Assembly: GCA_963721105.1 (NCBI GenBank)
Contig: CAVRHY010000011.1
Span: 1,240,001-1,304,000 of the forward strand
Length of the DNA: 64,000 nt
Source of the DNA: Thermohalobaculum sp963721105
GTDB taxonomy: Bacteria; Pseudomonadota; Alphaproteobacteria; Rhodobacterales; Rhodobacteraceae
Direction of reading: 5' to 3'
In this document: positions 27,069 through 36,979 of the stretch, in pieces
Numbering within the stretch: position 1 is the first letter of the stretch
Layout of the letters: the number at the start of each line of letters is the position of its first letter
Notes under the pieces: model-generated
The model's database searches: none
Told to the model about the DNA's origin: nothing
Seen by the model: only the letters and a program-made list of their open reading frames with translations
Position numbers and translations under genes: made by a program

Positions 27069-27172
27069 GGGCGCCTCCTGTCTCGCCGGTTGCGTCTCGC
27101 CGCGAGGATAGGCGCCCCGTCCGCTGCCCGCAACGCGCTAAGCCCCCGCCCCGTCCGCTGCCCGCAACCCGC

Positions 27173-28171
27173 TCAGGTCCCGCCCCGGAACAGCCCGACC
27201 AACTCCTCGGCCGCCGCCTCCGGCTCGGCCTCGCCGGCGGCGACGGCGCGGGTCAGCGCGTCCAGCCGCGGCGCGACCGCGGGATGGGCGCGCACCGCCT
27301 CCAGCGCGCTGCGCTCCAGCGCCCGGCGCATGGCCGAGACCGCCTGCTCGCCGCGCCGGCGCGCGATCACGCCCTCCGCCTCACGCCAGCGCCACAGGCG
27401 CTCGACCGCCTGCCACAGCGCATCCAGCCCCTTGCCCGTCTTTGCCGAGACCGTCATCGCGCAGGGATACCCCTCCGGGTCGCCGCTGCGCCGGCGCAGC
27501 AGCCGAAGCGCCGAGGCGTATTCGGCGCGCGTCGCCTCGGCGACCGCCACCAGCTCGCCATCGGCCTTGTTGACGACGACCAGGTCGGCGATCTCCATGA
27601 TGCCGCGCTTGACGCCCTGCAGTTCGTCGCCGCCGCCGGGCGCCAGAAGCAGCAGGAAGATGTCGGTCATCTCGGCCACCATGGTCTCGGACTGGCCGAC
27701 GCCGACGGTCTCGACCAGCACGGTGTCGAAGCCGGCGGCCTCGACCAGCCGGATCGTTTCGCGCGTCCGCCGCGTTACCCCGCCCAGCTCCCCGCTGGCG
27801 GGCGAGGGGCGGACATAGACGCCGGGCTGGCGCGACAGGCGCTCCATGCGCGTCTTGTCGCCCAGGATCGAGCCGCCCGAGCGGGCCGAGGACGGGTCGA
27901 CCGCCAGCACGGCGACGCGGTGCCCGGCTTCGGCCAGGGTCATGCCGAGCGCCTCGATGAAGGTCGACTTGCCGACCCCGGGCGTGCCGGAAAGGCCGAT
28001 CCGGCGGGCGACGGAACCGGGCGTGCCCAGGCGTTCCAGCAACTCGCGGGCGGCGGCGCGGTGGTCGGCGCGGGTCGATTCGACCAGCGTCACGGCGCGG
28101 CCGAGGGCGCGGCGCTCTCCCGCGCGGATGCGGCGGGCGAGGTCGTCGGGGTCGAGGCTGGGCTGCGGCAT
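27173..28171 (-). CDS. meaB: Methylmalonyl-CoA mutase-associated GTPase MeaB
   Basis: MeaB is a G3E-class GTPase that protects and reloads adenosylcobalamin-dependent methylmalonyl-CoA mutase. The 332-residue protein has Walker A GLSGTPGVGKSTFIEAL, the SSARSGGSILGDKTRME switch region, VETVGVGQSE, and VVNKADGE (N-K-x-D). The C-terminal dimerisation helices are rich in Ala/Arg. I start at ATG 28171 (MPQPSLDPDDLARRI); upstream sequence is Pro/Arg filler. No mutase gene is in the window. Divergent from the DUF3108 gene. Confidence 0.95.
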   Translation of the reverse strand: MPQPSLDPDDLARRIRAGERRALGRAVTLVESTRADHRAAARELLERLGTPGSVARRIGLSGTPGVGKSTFIEALGMTLAEAGHRVAVLAVDPSSARSGGSILGDKTRMERLSRQPGVYVRPSPASGELGGVTRRTRETIRLVEAAGFDTVLVETVGVGQSETMVAEMTDIFLLLLAPGGGDELQGVKRGIMEIADLVVVNKADGELVAVAEATRAEYASALRLLRRRSGDPEGYPCAMTVSAKTGKGLDALWQAVERLWRWREAEGVIARRRGEQAVSAMRRALERSALEAVRAHPAVAPRLDALTRAVAAGEAEPEAAAEELVGLFRGGT

Positions 28172-28287
28172 GGCACTCGTGAAACGGCCGGGCGATCGGG
28201 CGGTAATCTGGTAGGCTGCCGGCCGGCCTGCCGCAACCCGCCAGGGCGTTGGGACAGACGGGCTACACGGGACAGACGGAGGCGTGC

Positions 28288-29060
28288 ATGAGACCGAAGA
28301 TCTTCGCCGCGGCGCTACTGGGCGCGTCGCTGCTGGGCGCGGCGGGGCCGGTGGCGCCGCCTGTCGCGGCCCCCGCGGCGCCCCCGCGCGGCCGGCGCCG
28401 ACGCTGCATCGGCCGCTCAGCACGGTCTACGACCTCTACCTCGGCGGCATCCCGGTCGGCGAGCTGTCCGTCCGTTCCACCGTCGACGGCGACCGTTACC
28501 GCGCCATCTCGACGATGCGCACGGCCGGGCTGCTCGGCGCCTTCTACGACGCCAGCTTCCAGGCCGAGACCCAGGGGCTCGTCGGTGCCGACGGGCTGGT
28601 GCCGCAGCACTTCGCGGCCGACAGTGGCGCGGGCGGCGACCGGCAGGCGGTTGATGTGACCTATGCCGGCCGGACGCCGGACAGCGTGCGCGCCGACCCG
28701 CCCTTCAAGCCCAAGCCATGGCAGATCGAGCCGCGCGCGCAGGCGGGCACGCTCGACCCGGTCTCGGCCGCGGTGACGGCGCTGGCGCCGGCGCCGGCCA
28801 GCGAGATCTGCCGGCAGACGGTCGACATCTTCGACGGCCGGCGGCGCTATGCCGTCGACCTCGGCGCGCCCGAGGCCGACGGCGTGCGCATCCGCTGCCC
28901 CGGCGTCTATCGCCGGATCGCCGGCTACAAGAAGAAGGAGCTGAAGGAAAAGATCACCTTCAACGTCTGGTTCGAGAAGCGTCCGGACGGGCTGATGCAC
29001 GCCGTCCGGGGCGCAGGCGACAGCATGCTGGGCCTGGCCGTGGTGCTGCTGCGCGAGTGA
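28288..29060 (+). CDS. DUF3108 domain-containing protein, exported (frameshifted near 28385)
   Basis: ATG 28288 follows ACGGAGGCGTGC and opens a signal peptide (MRPKIFAAALLGASLLGAAG). In the C/G-rich tract near 28385 the frame changes, and the mature domain continues as YDLYLGGIPVGELSVRSTVD, with GLLGAFYDASFQAETQGLVG, CRQTVDIFDGRRRYAVDL and KEKITFNVWFEKRPDGLMHA. This beta-rich layout fits DUF3108, a periplasmic or outer-membrane-associated family of unknown function. The shift sense is opposite to most others here, consistent with a lost C in a run. Repaired length is about 257 residues. Confidence 0.8.
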
Positions 29061-29138
29061 GCGCAAGCGCCGCGCGCCTGGCGCCCCCGGCACGCTCGGC
29101 GGTTCAATCGGCGGCGCCGATGCCCTAAGCCGCGCTGC

Positions 29139-31873
29139 ATGGAGCTGCCCGTCGACGCCGTCCTTCCCGATCTGCTGGCCGCCCTCGCGGCCGGACCTTC
29201 GGCCGTGCTCTCGGCCCCGCCCGGCGCCGGCAAGACAACGCGCGTGCCGCTGGCGCTAATGGACGCGCCCTGGCTCGAGGGACGCGTGCTGATGCTCGAG
29301 CCGCGCCGTGTGGCGGCGCGCGCGGCGGCCGAGCGGCTGGCGGCGCAGCTCGGCGAGCCGGTCGGGCGCCGCGTCGGCTATCGCATCCGCGGCGAGCAGC
29401 GGCCGGGCAGCCGGATCAAGGTCGTCACCGAGGGCATCCTAACCCGGATGCTCCAGTCCGCGCCCGACCTGCCCGGCATCGGCGCCGTGCTGTTCGACGA
29501 GGTGCACGAGCGCTCGATCCACTCCGACCTCGGCCTCGCGCTGGCGCTCGAGGTGCAGGAGGCGCTCCGCCCCGGCCTCCGCCTGCTCGCCATGTCGGCG
29601 ACACTGGACGTCGCCGGCTTCCAGCGCCTGCTGGGTGGCGCCCCGGCGATCGAGAGCGCCGGGCGCGCCTGGCCGGTCGAGACGCGCTGGCTGGACCGGC
29701 CGTGGCGCCGGCCGGGCGAAACCGGAGGCGCGGCGCGCCGCCGGCACCTCGACGCCACCGTCGCGCTGGTGCTCCGCGCACTGGCCGAGACCGGCGGCCC
29801 CGGCGGGCGGGCGGCGGAACGGGCGGCCCCGATGGCGCGATTTGCTGGCCTTCCTGCCCGGCGCCGGCGAGATCGGCCGCGCCGCGGCCCGGCTGCGCGC
29901 CGAGGCGCCGGGCGTCGAGATCGCCGAGCTGCACGGCTCGCTGCCCTTCGCGGCGCAGCGCGCCGTGCTCGAACGCGGCGCGACGGGGCAGGGCGGCGCC
30001 CCGCGCCGCGTCGTGCTGGCGACCTCGATCGCCGAGACCTCGCTGACCGTGCCGGGCGTGCGCATCGTCGTCGATGCCGGGCTGTCGCGCCGCGCGCGCA
30101 CCGACCCGGGCACCGGCCTGTCGCGGCTGGTCACCGTGCCGGTCAGCCGGGCCGAGGCCGACCAGCGCCGCGGCCGGGCCGGGCGGCTGGGGCCGGGCAC
30201 CTGCTATCGGCTGTGGACGAAGGGCGAGGAGGGCGGGCTGCCGCCCTTCGCGCCGCCCGAGATCACCGAGGCGGACCTGGCGCCGCTGGCGCTGGAGCTG
30301 GCGCTCTGGGGCGCCGCGCCGGGCGAGCTCCGCTGGCTCGACCCGCCGCCCGAGGCCGCGTTCGCCGCCGCGCGGGGCCTGTTGGCCGATCTCGGCGCGC
30401 TGGACGCCGACGGCCGGATCACCGCGCACGGCCGCGCCATGGCGGCCGAGCCGCTGCACCCGCGCCTCGCCCACATGCTGGCGCGGGGCCGGGCGCGCGG
30501 GCAGGGCGCCGAGGCGGCCCTGCTGGCAGCCCTGCTGGCCGAGCGCGACCCGCTCCGCGGCCACGGCGCTGACCTGCGCCAGCGCGTGCGCGCGGTCGCC
30601 GGCCGGCGCGACCCGGCGGCGGACGCCGCGACCGTCGCCCGCGTGCGCGCCGAGGCGGCGCGGATCGCGCGCGGCGCGCACCGGCGCGGCGGCGCGGCCC
30701 CCCGCCCTCCGACGGACGAACCGCCTGACCCCGCGGGGCGGGTTTTCACTCCGCCGAAAACTCGCGACGATCCGCCAGGACGGTCTTCCACCCCGCCAAA
30801 CCCTGCCCGCGACGTCGGCGGTACCCGCGACCCGGAACGCACCCCGGAACGCGCCCCGCCCCAGGAACGCGCCCCGGAACGCATGTCGGCCCGCCGCGCC
30901 GAGGCGCTGGCCGGCCCGCTCGCCGCCGAGGCCTATCCCGACCGCATCGCGCTCCGCCGGCCGGGCGGCGAGCCCCGCTACCTGCTCTCCAGCGGCCGTG
31001 GAGCCGTTCCTCGACGCCGCCGACCCGTTGGCCGGCGAGCCGCTGCTGGTCGCCGTCGACCTCGAGGACGGGCCGGAGGCGCGCATCCGGCTGGCCGCCC
31101 CCCTGACCGAGGCCGAACTGCGCGCCGCGCTGGGCGATCGCATCGCCAGTAGCGAAACCGTCGCCTGGTCGCCGCGCACCGGCCGCGTCGAGGCGCGCCG
31201 GCGCGAGATGCTGGGCGCCATCGCGCTGTCGGACGAGCCGTGGCGCGACGCCCCGCCCGACCGGCTGGGCGCCGCGCTGGCCGAGGGCATCCGCGCCACC
31301 GGCATCGCCAGGCTAGACTGGCCGGCGGCGGCGCTGTCGCTCCGCGCCCGTGCCGGCTGGCTGCGCGGGCAGGGGGGCGCGCTGTCGGCCCGGCTGCCCG
31401 ACTGGTCCGACGAGGGCCTTTCGCGCACGCTCGACGACTGGCTGACCCCGCACCTGTCGGGCCTCCGGCGGATCGAGGACATCCGCGTCGACCTGGTCGC
31501 CGCCCTCCGCGCGACGCTCGACTGGGAGACGCTGCAGGAGATCGAGCGCCGCGCCCCGGCCCGCTTCGAAACCCCGCTCGGCAGCGCCCCGATCGACTAT
31601 ACGCGCGAGCGGCCGACCGTCTCGATCCGCGTGCAGGAGCTGTTCGGCACCACCACGCACCCGGTGGTCGGCGACCCGCCGGTGCCGCTGACCATCGAGC
31701 TGCTGTCGCCCGCCATGCGCCCGGTGCAGATGACGGCCGACCTGCCGGGCTTCTGGGAGTCGAGCTATGCCGACGTCTGCCGCGACATGCGCGCGCGTTA
31801 CCCGAAGCACCCCTGGCCCGAGGACCCCGCCACGGCCGCGCCGACCCGAAGGGCGAAGCCGCGCGGCGGGTGA
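29139..31873 (+). CDS. hrpB: ATP-dependent helicase HrpB (two frame disruptions)
   Basis: A DEAH-type RNA helicase-like ATPase. Visible motifs are Walker A SAPPGAGKTTRVPL, LEPRRVAARAAAERLA, DEVHERSIHSDL (DEVH), MSATLD, then after a shift near 29835 LLAFLPGAGEIGRA, ATSIAETSLTVPGV and QRRGRAGRLGPG. After a second shift near 30996 come the HrpB-specific C-terminal segments PIDYTRERPTVSIRVQELFG and PVQMTADLPGFWESSY, with KHPWPEDP. Between the helicase core and the C-terminal domain lies an unusual Pro/Arg/Thr-rich insert (about 30700-30890). Repaired length is about 910 residues, somewhat above the usual 820 because of that insert. Confidence 0.93.
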
Positions 31874-32106
31874 GGCGCGTGCTCTCGGGGATGGGCAGAT
31901 GTCGATGGGGCTTGGCGGCGGCCGCCCCTTTCGATCCGGCCGGCCGCCGCGGGTGCCGGCCGGAAGCGACGCCCGCGCGACGCCTGCGGCTGGGCCCGGC
32001 TCGCTGCGCCGCATCTTCACGTGCGCGTCAGCCGGGGCGGCGGCGGCTTTCGCGCCGCGGCGCGCGGTGGCAGGCTGTCACGGCGCAGCAAGCCGAGGAG
32101 GCACTC
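31874..32106. other. Intergenic spacer before the YHS gene
   Basis: No gene, tRNA or clear hairpin seen in these 233 bases. A purine-rich stretch GAGGAGGC at 32095-32102 is the ribosome site of the next gene. Confidence 0.3.
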
Positions 32107-32562
32107 ATGCTCACCCGTCGCGATGCAATTGCGCTGCCGGCGTTCCTGCTGGCGGCGGGCGTGCTGGCCGGATCTGCCGGCGCCGGCGAGCTGCCGGTCT
32201 TCTCGACCGGCGGCACCGCCATCAACGGCTACGACCCGGTCGCCTATCACAGCGAGGGCCGCCCGGTCCCCGGCTCGGCCGGGATCACGGCGCGCTGGAA
32301 CGGCGCGCTCTGGCGGTTCGCCTCGGCGGCCAACCGCGATGCGTTCGTGGCCGATCCCGAGCGCTTCGCGCCCGCCTTCGGCGGTTACTGCGCCTGGGCC
32401 GTGTCGCAGGGCTCCACGGCGCCGACGGATCCGTCCGCCTGGGAGATCGTCGAGGGGACGCTTTACCTCAACTACTCGCAGGACGTGCGCGAGAAGTGGC
32501 GGCAGGACCGCGCTGCCAACATCGCTGCCGGAGAGCGCAACTGGCCGGGCGTGCTGGACTGA
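32107..32562 (+). CDS. YHS domain-containing exported protein
   Basis: A 151-residue product with a Tat-like leader (MLTRRDAIALPAFLLAAGVL; R-R followed by a hydrophobic run). The YHS domain is complete: INGYDPVAYHSEGRPVPGSA, RWNGALWRFASAANRDAFVA, and ERFAPAFGGYCAWAVSQG. The tail (LYLNYSQDVREKWRQDRAAN) is characteristic of the periplasmic YHS subgroup. YHS folds are thought to bind metals, often copper-related, but the role here is unknown. Start ATG 32107 follows GAGGAGGCACTC. Intact. Confidence 0.9.
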   Translation: MLTRRDAIALPAFLLAAGVLAGSAGAGELPVFSTGGTAINGYDPVAYHSEGRPVPGSAGITARWNGALWRFASAANRDAFVADPERFAPAFGGYCAWAVSQGSTAPTDPSAWEIVEGTLYLNYSQDVREKWRQDRAANIAAGERNWPGVLD

Positions 32563-32807
32563 GGCTGGGCGCCGTCGCCTTGGCCGTGTCAGCGGGCCGG
32601 CCAGACAAAGCTGGTCGTGCGGCCGGGAAGGCATGCGAGAGGCGGCCGCCGCCTTCCCCGCCAATCCATCTCGACCCCTCGCCCCACCGACGGCCCTCGA
32701 AACCGCGCTCGACGGCGCTCCGGGCACCGGCTCCGTCCCCCCCGGCCTGTTGACCTGACGGGGCCGCCGGGCGCAGGGTCAGGCCGGCAGCGATCGGAGG
32801 AACGCCA
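32563..32807. other. Intergenic spacer before the glutamate dehydrogenase gene
   Basis: About 245 bases of Pro/Arg-coding-like, GC-rich sequence with no supported gene. CGGAGGAACGCCA directly before 32808 is the ribosome site of the dehydrogenase. A promoter is expected here but no clear consensus is visible. Confidence 0.3.
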
Positions 32808-34238
32808 ATGAGCGTGACGGTGCATCAGGGCCACAGCGAGCCGAGTTTCCGCGACAGCGTCGACATGATGTTCGCCCAGGCGGCGAAGCTGATCGAGATG
32901 CCCGAGGGGCTCGAGGAGAAGATAAGGGTCTGCAACTCGACCTACACGGTCCGCTTCGGCGTCAAGCTGCGCGGCCGCATCTTCACCTTCACCGGCTACC
33001 GCTCGGTCCATTCCGAGCACATGGAGCCGGTCAAGGGCGGCATCCGCTATGCCGAGAACGTCCACCAGGACGAGGTCGAGGCGCTGGCTGCGCTGATGAC
33101 CTACAAGTGCGCCGTCGTCGAGGTGCCCTTCGGCGGCTCGAAGGGGGGCTTGCGGATCAACCCGCGCGAATGGTCGGCCGACGAGCTCGAGCGCATCACG
33201 CGCCGCTTCGCCTACGAACTGATCAAGCGCGACCTGATCAACCCCAGCCAGAACGTCCCCGCCCCCGACATGGGCACAGGCGAGCGCGAGATGGCGTGGA
33301 TCGCCGACCAGTACAAGCGCATGCACACCACCGACATCGACGGCAACGCCTGCGTCACCGGCAAGCCGCGCAACAGTGGCGGCATCGCCGGCCGCGTCGA
33401 GGCGACGGGCCGCGGCGTGCAGTACGCGCTCCGCGAGTTCTTCCGCCACCCCAAGGACGTCGCGCGCGCGAACCTCTCGGGCGGGCTGGAAGGCAAGCGA
33501 GTCATCGTCCAGGGCCTCGGCAATGTCGGCTACCACGCCGCCAAGTTCCTCGAGGAGGAGGACGGCTGCACGATCATCGGCATCGGCGAGCGCGACGGCG
33601 CGCTGATGAACCCGGCCGGGCTGCACGTCGAGGACATCCGCGCCCACATGGCCGAGAACGGCGGCGTCAAGGGATTCCCCGGGGCCGACTATGCCGAGCA
33701 GGGCGCCATGGTGCTCGAGCAGGACTGCGATATCCTGGTGCCTGCGGCGCTCGAGGGCGTCATCCACCTCGGCAACGCCCGGCGTATCCGGGCACCCCTG
33801 ATCATCGAGGCGGCGAACGGCCCGGTGACGGCCGGCGCCAACCAGATCCTCTGCCAGAACGACATCGTCATCATCCCCGACATGTACGCGAACGCCGGCG
33901 GCGTGACGGTCAGCTATTTCGAGTGGGTGAAGAACCTCAGCCATATCCGCTTCGGCCGGATGCAGCGCCGGCAGGAGGAGGCCCGCCACCAGCTGGTCGT
34001 CGACGAGCTGGAGCGTCTGACCGGCAACAGGGTCTCCGACGACTTCCGCGAGCGCTACCTGAAGGGCGCCGACGAGCTGGAGCTCGTGCGCTCGGGACTC
34101 GACGACACGATGCGGCTTTCCTACCAGAACATCGCCGAGATCTGGCGCTCGCGCCCCGACGTGCCCGACATGCGCACCGCGGCCTACATCATCGCCGTCA
34201 CGCGCGTCGCCGAGACCTACCAGGCCAAGGGGCTGTAG
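32808..34238 (+). CDS. Glu/Leu/Phe/Val (glutamate) dehydrogenase
   Basis: A 476-residue NAD(P)-dependent amino acid dehydrogenase, most likely glutamate dehydrogenase, linking 2-oxoglutarate and ammonia to glutamate. The substrate domain has VHSEHMEPVKGGIRYAENVH, MTYKCAVVEVPFGGSKGGLR (catalytic Lys in the P-F-G-G-x-K-G-G loop) and PAPDMGTGEREMAWIADQY. The Rossmann domain has VIVQGLGNVGYHAAKFLEEE and ends with NAGGVTVSYFEWVKNLSH. Length and motifs fit the alphaproteobacterial GdhA-like clade. Intact, apparently monocistronic, with a hairpin overlapping its stop codon. Confidence 0.93.
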   Translation: MSVTVHQGHSEPSFRDSVDMMFAQAAKLIEMPEGLEEKIRVCNSTYTVRFGVKLRGRIFTFTGYRSVHSEHMEPVKGGIRYAENVHQDEVEALAALMTYKCAVVEVPFGGSKGGLRINPREWSADELERITRRFAYELIKRDLINPSQNVPAPDMGTGEREMAWIADQYKRMHTTDIDGNACVTGKPRNSGGIAGRVEATGRGVQYALREFFRHPKDVARANLSGGLEGKRVIVQGLGNVGYHAAKFLEEEDGCTIIGIGERDGALMNPAGLHVEDIRAHMAENGGVKGFPGADYAEQGAMVLEQDCDILVPAALEGVIHLGNARRIRAPLIIEAANGPVTAGANQILCQNDIVIIPDMYANAGGVTVSYFEWVKNLSHIRFGRMQRRQEEARHQLVVDELERLTGNRVSDDFRERYLKGADELELVRSGLDDTMRLSYQNIAEIWRSRPDVPDMRTAAYIIAVTRVAETYQAKGL

Positions 34239-34246
34239 AAGCCCCT
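34224..34246. terminator. Perfect hairpin overlapping the dehydrogenase stop codon
   Basis: CAAGGGGCT (34224-34232) pairs perfectly with AGCCCCTTG (34238-34246) around GTAGA, which contains the TAG stop. It separates the dehydrogenase from a convergent small gene ending at 34260. No T tract follows, so bidirectional termination is plausible but unproven. Confidence 0.45.
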
Positions 34247-34259
34247 TGCGGCAGGTGCC

Positions 34260-34442
34260 TTACTCCGCGGCGCGTTGGCGTTCCTCGGCCTCGGTGGTGG
34301 CGGGATGGGGCGCGTGCTCCGACTTGTCCCGGGCGGAGGGAAGCGCGGCGCCCGCCACCGGAGGTTCAGCCATCAACTCGTCGATGCCGGCCGTGTGGAA
34401 AAGGCGCGTCGCCCGGCCGATGCCGCCGAAATTGAAGAACAT
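34260..34442 (-). CDS. Small hypothetical protein
   Basis: A 60-residue product starting at ATG 34442 (MFFNFGGIGRATRLFHTAGI), preceded by GGAGGGGATC, one of the better ribosome sites in the window. The N-terminal half is hydrophobic and aromatic; the C-terminal half is charged and disordered (TTEAEERQRAAE). It converges on the dehydrogenase. Not recognised; the strong start signal is the main evidence. Confidence 0.5.
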   Translation of the reverse strand: MFFNFGGIGRATRLFHTAGIDELMAEPPVAGAALPSARDKSEHAPHPATTEAEERQRAAE

Positions 34443-34622
34443 GATCCCCTCCATGCCATGCGTCCTGCCAAGGAACTTCGGTGCGGCGCAGACGGATTCA
34501 AGCCTCCGGCGGCGGCCGCTCGCGCGGATGTCATCGACCTTTGGAGCTTGCCTGCGCCGCGGTGGGGCGGAACCGCGGCCGCCGCCAGCGGTTGCCCCCG
34601 CGAGGTGCAAGAAGGAGGCCCG

Positions 34623-35097
34623 ATGACGGATCTTTCCATCCGGCCGAACGCAGCCCTTCGACCTGGCCCCGCTGGCGCGCCTGCTGGCCGACCCGGAGGA
34701 GCTGGCGCGCGTCAACCCCAGCGCCAAGCACCCGTTCGACCCGCTGGAATGGCGGGAGAAATGGCTGAACGAGCCAGACGACGCAAGCTACTACCTGGTC
34801 GACGGGACGGGGCGCGAGGTCGGATTCTTCGCGCTGCGCGTCGGGATCGGGCCCGAGGTGCGCCACCTCGTCTACGTCTTTGTCGAGGAAGCGGCGCGTG
34901 GCGGGGCGGGCAGGCGCCTGACCGAGCTGGCCGAGCAGGCGGCGCGCGACCTGGGCGCGCTGACGATGACGCTGAAGGCCGAGACCGACAACGCGCCGGC
35001 AATGCGGCTCTACCGGCGCGCCGGCTTCGAGGAGCTGGGTCGGCGCAACGACATGGCAACGATGCGCAAGAACCTGGACGGCGAGGCCGGTCCCTGA
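34623..35097 (+). CDS. GNAT family N-acetyltransferase (frameshifted near 34645)
   Basis: ATG 34623 (MTDLSIR) is followed within about 25 bases by a one-base frame change, after which the protein reads RTQPFDLAPLARLLADPEEL. It goes on to SYYLVDGTGREVGFFALRVG, VRHLVYVFVEEAARGGAGRR and DNAPAMRLYRRAGFEELGRR. The acetyl-CoA loop is present in modified form (E-E-A-A-R-G-G-A-G-R-R-L), and A-M-R-L-Y-R-R-A-G-F-E is the usual final GNAT helix. Substrate unknown. Repaired length is about 157 residues. Confidence 0.75.
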
Positions 35098-35187
35098 CGG
35101 CGGCCCGGGACGGGGGCGCCCCAAGCACAGCGCCCTGACGGCGCCACGCTGACAGCGGAGAGTGATCGTCGCCGTGAGCGGCGCGCC

Positions 35188-35832
35188 TCAGCGCCCCTTC
35201 GGCGCGCGCATCAGCGCGGCCAGCGCTGCCGGCTCGTGGCCGTAGCCCGCGGTGGCGACGGCCTCTGCGGCGGACAGGCGCGCCTCGTCGGGCTTGTTCT
35301 GGTTCAGCTTGAAGGTTGCCTCGACGCTCGCGATGGCCATCTCGATCGGCACGATCTGGCGCATCATGCGCTCGACGACGCCGGGCGTCATCTTGTCCAT
35401 CGTCCAGGGCCGCTTCGGCGCCAGCTGCGCCTCATGCTCGGCCGAGAGACGCTCGAGGTGCGGGCGCAGCGCCTCGTCGGGCAGCAGGCGGAGCGTGCCG
35501 CGCAGGTGGACGGCGACGTAGTTCCAGGTCGGCACCTGGTCGTCCATCCCGTACCAGTCCGGCGAGATGTAGGCATCCGGCCCCGAGACTATCAGCAGCG
35601 CCTCGGCCGGCCCGCGCGCCAGGTGCCGCGCCAGCGCCCCGCCGCGCGACAGGTGGGCGGCGACCGTCGTGGCGTCCAGCACGAAGGGCACGTGACTGGC
35701 CAGCACGCCGCCGGCCGTCCCGCCGGCAGCCTCCGCGGGCGCGGCGACCGTCAGCACGCCGAATCCGCGCTGACGCGCCGCCGCCAGCGCGCGCGCCTGA
35801 TCGTCCTCGCGATATGCCGGGTTCGGGTGCAT
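35188..35832 (-). CDS. FMN-binding negative transcriptional regulator family (PaiB-like) protein
   Basis: A 214-residue flavin-reductase-like split barrel. Landmarks are MHPNPAYREDD, SHVPFVLDATTVAAHLSRGG, LIVSGPDAYISPDWYG, VPTWNYVAVHLRGTLRLL and the C-terminal KMTPGVVERMMRQIVPIEMA. These are the conserved segments of the PaiB family, named for a Bacillus protease-production regulator, though most members are probably FMN-dependent enzymes with unknown substrates. Start ATG 35832. Intact. The repeat hairpin at 35879-35908 lies just upstream. Confidence 0.88.
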   Translation of the reverse strand: MHPNPAYREDDQARALAAARQRGFGVLTVAAPAEAAGGTAGGVLASHVPFVLDATTVAAHLSRGGALARHLARGPAEALLIVSGPDAYISPDWYGMDDQVPTWNYVAVHLRGTLRLLPDEALRPHLERLSAEHEAQLAPKRPWTMDKMTPGVVERMMRQIVPIEMAIASVEATFKLNQNKPDEARLSAAEAVATAGYGHEPAALAALMRAPKGR

Positions 35833-35878
35833 GCGCCACCTCTTGGCGCGATTCCCCTGCCGCCGCAAGCACGCCGCT

Positions 35879-35908
35879 CCCTCCCCGGAGACGCCGGGCA
35901 GGGGAGGG
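35879..35908. repeat. Dispersed palindromic repeat, intergenic copy
   Basis: CCCTCCCC (35879-35886) and GGGGAGGG (35901-35908) form an eight-pair stem with a 14-base loop. It lies between the PaiB-like and desaturase genes and is followed by the C-rich segment CCCACCCACCCC. The stem matches the unit found inside waaA. Confidence 0.6.
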
Positions 35909-36040
35909 GCTCCGGCACGCCCACCCACCCCGGGCGCGGCGCGCTTGCGGCGGCTGCCCGACGGCGGAGTCGGCTCGGGCAATTGGCGCGCGCCCTCGCC
36001 GGGGGCGCCGGTCGGGCCCGGCGCCGCGCTCGCGCGGCGG

Positions 36041-36979
36041 TCAGCCCCGGCCGGGGGTCTCCGGCAGCGTGCCGGCTGCGGCAGCGCGTGCATAGCCGGC
36101 GTTGAAGCGGGCATAGCCGGGCGCGGCGCGCGGCTGGCCCCGGGCCAGTCCGTGCAGGTGCGGCAGCTTGTGGAAGGGCACGGCCGGGCAGGCGTGGTGC
36201 TCGGCATGATAGGGCATGTTCCAGGCCAGCCAGCGCACCGGCGCGATCGTCGCCGTCGTCCGCGAGTTCCGCAGCATGTCGGCGACGTGCGGGCAGCGCC
36301 CGTGCTCGGCCAACAGGTAGCCGCGCAGAAACGGCCCGCCCAGCAGCAGCGGCAGCAGCCAGGCCCAGACCAGGAGCGCGCTGCCGACAGCGAGACTCGC
36401 CGCCGCCAGCGCGGCATAACCAGCCAGCATGGCCTGCGCTTCGCGCCGGACCCGCGCGCGGCCGCGCGGCGGCACGAAGGGGTCGCGGTTCGGCCGCCTG
36501 GCATTTGCGACCAGCGTGCCGATGCGCCAGCGCCAGTCGGGCAGGCCGGACAGGTGCACAACGTACTGGCGCAGCGTCCCGGGTTTGGGCGCCGCCAGCT
36601 CGGGGTCGTGCGCCGGATCGTGCGTGAAGCGGTGGTGCGCCAGGTGGAAATAGCGGAAATGCCGCGGCCCGAGCAGCACCAGAAAGCCCAGCACCGCCGC
36701 CGCGCCGTCGTTCAGCCGGTCCGTGCGAAAGGCCGTCCGGTGGATCGTCTCGTGCAGCGCCGTGAACAGGAAGACCAGCGCGATCCCCTGCGGCAGCATC
36801 ACCGCCCACCAGAGCGGCAGCCCGGTGGCGATCCACGCGCCGCCCGCGCCGATCAGCCCCAGATGCACCGCCAGCCGGCGCGCCGCCGGCCCGTCCGCCT
36901 GCGCGCAGAGCGCCCGGCGCTTGGCGGGCGCCAGCCCGGCGAGCAGGGCGCGGTGGTCGGCTTCGACGGAGGCTGTCAT
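36041..36979 (-). CDS. Fatty acid desaturase family protein (membrane di-iron)
   Basis: A 312-residue membrane protein with the three histidine boxes of the desaturase/hydroxylase superfamily: HETIH, HLAHHRFTH and, near the C-terminus, HAEHH. Hydrophobic helices surround them (WWAVMLPQGIALVFLFTAL, and LAVGSALLVWAWLLPLLLGG). The box spacing fits acyl-lipid desaturases and the related alkane/carotenoid oxygenases; the substrate is not determined. ATG 36979 (MTASVEADHRALLAGL) is chosen over a longer Pro-rich reading. The stop lies in a GC-rich repeat-like stretch, so the last few residues may not be native. Confidence 0.87.
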   Translation of the reverse strand: MTASVEADHRALLAGLAPAKRRALCAQADGPAARRLAVHLGLIGAGGAWIATGLPLWWAVMLPQGIALVFLFTALHETIHRTAFRTDRLNDGAAAVLGFLVLLGPRHFRYFHLAHHRFTHDPAHDPELAAPKPGTLRQYVVHLSGLPDWRWRIGTLVANARRPNRDPFVPPRGRARVRREAQAMLAGYAALAAASLAVGSALLVWAWLLPLLLGGPFLRGYLLAEHGRCPHVADMLRNSRTTATIAPVRWLAWNMPYHAEHHACPAVPFHKLPHLHGLARGQPRAAPGYARFNAGYARAAAAGTLPETPGRG

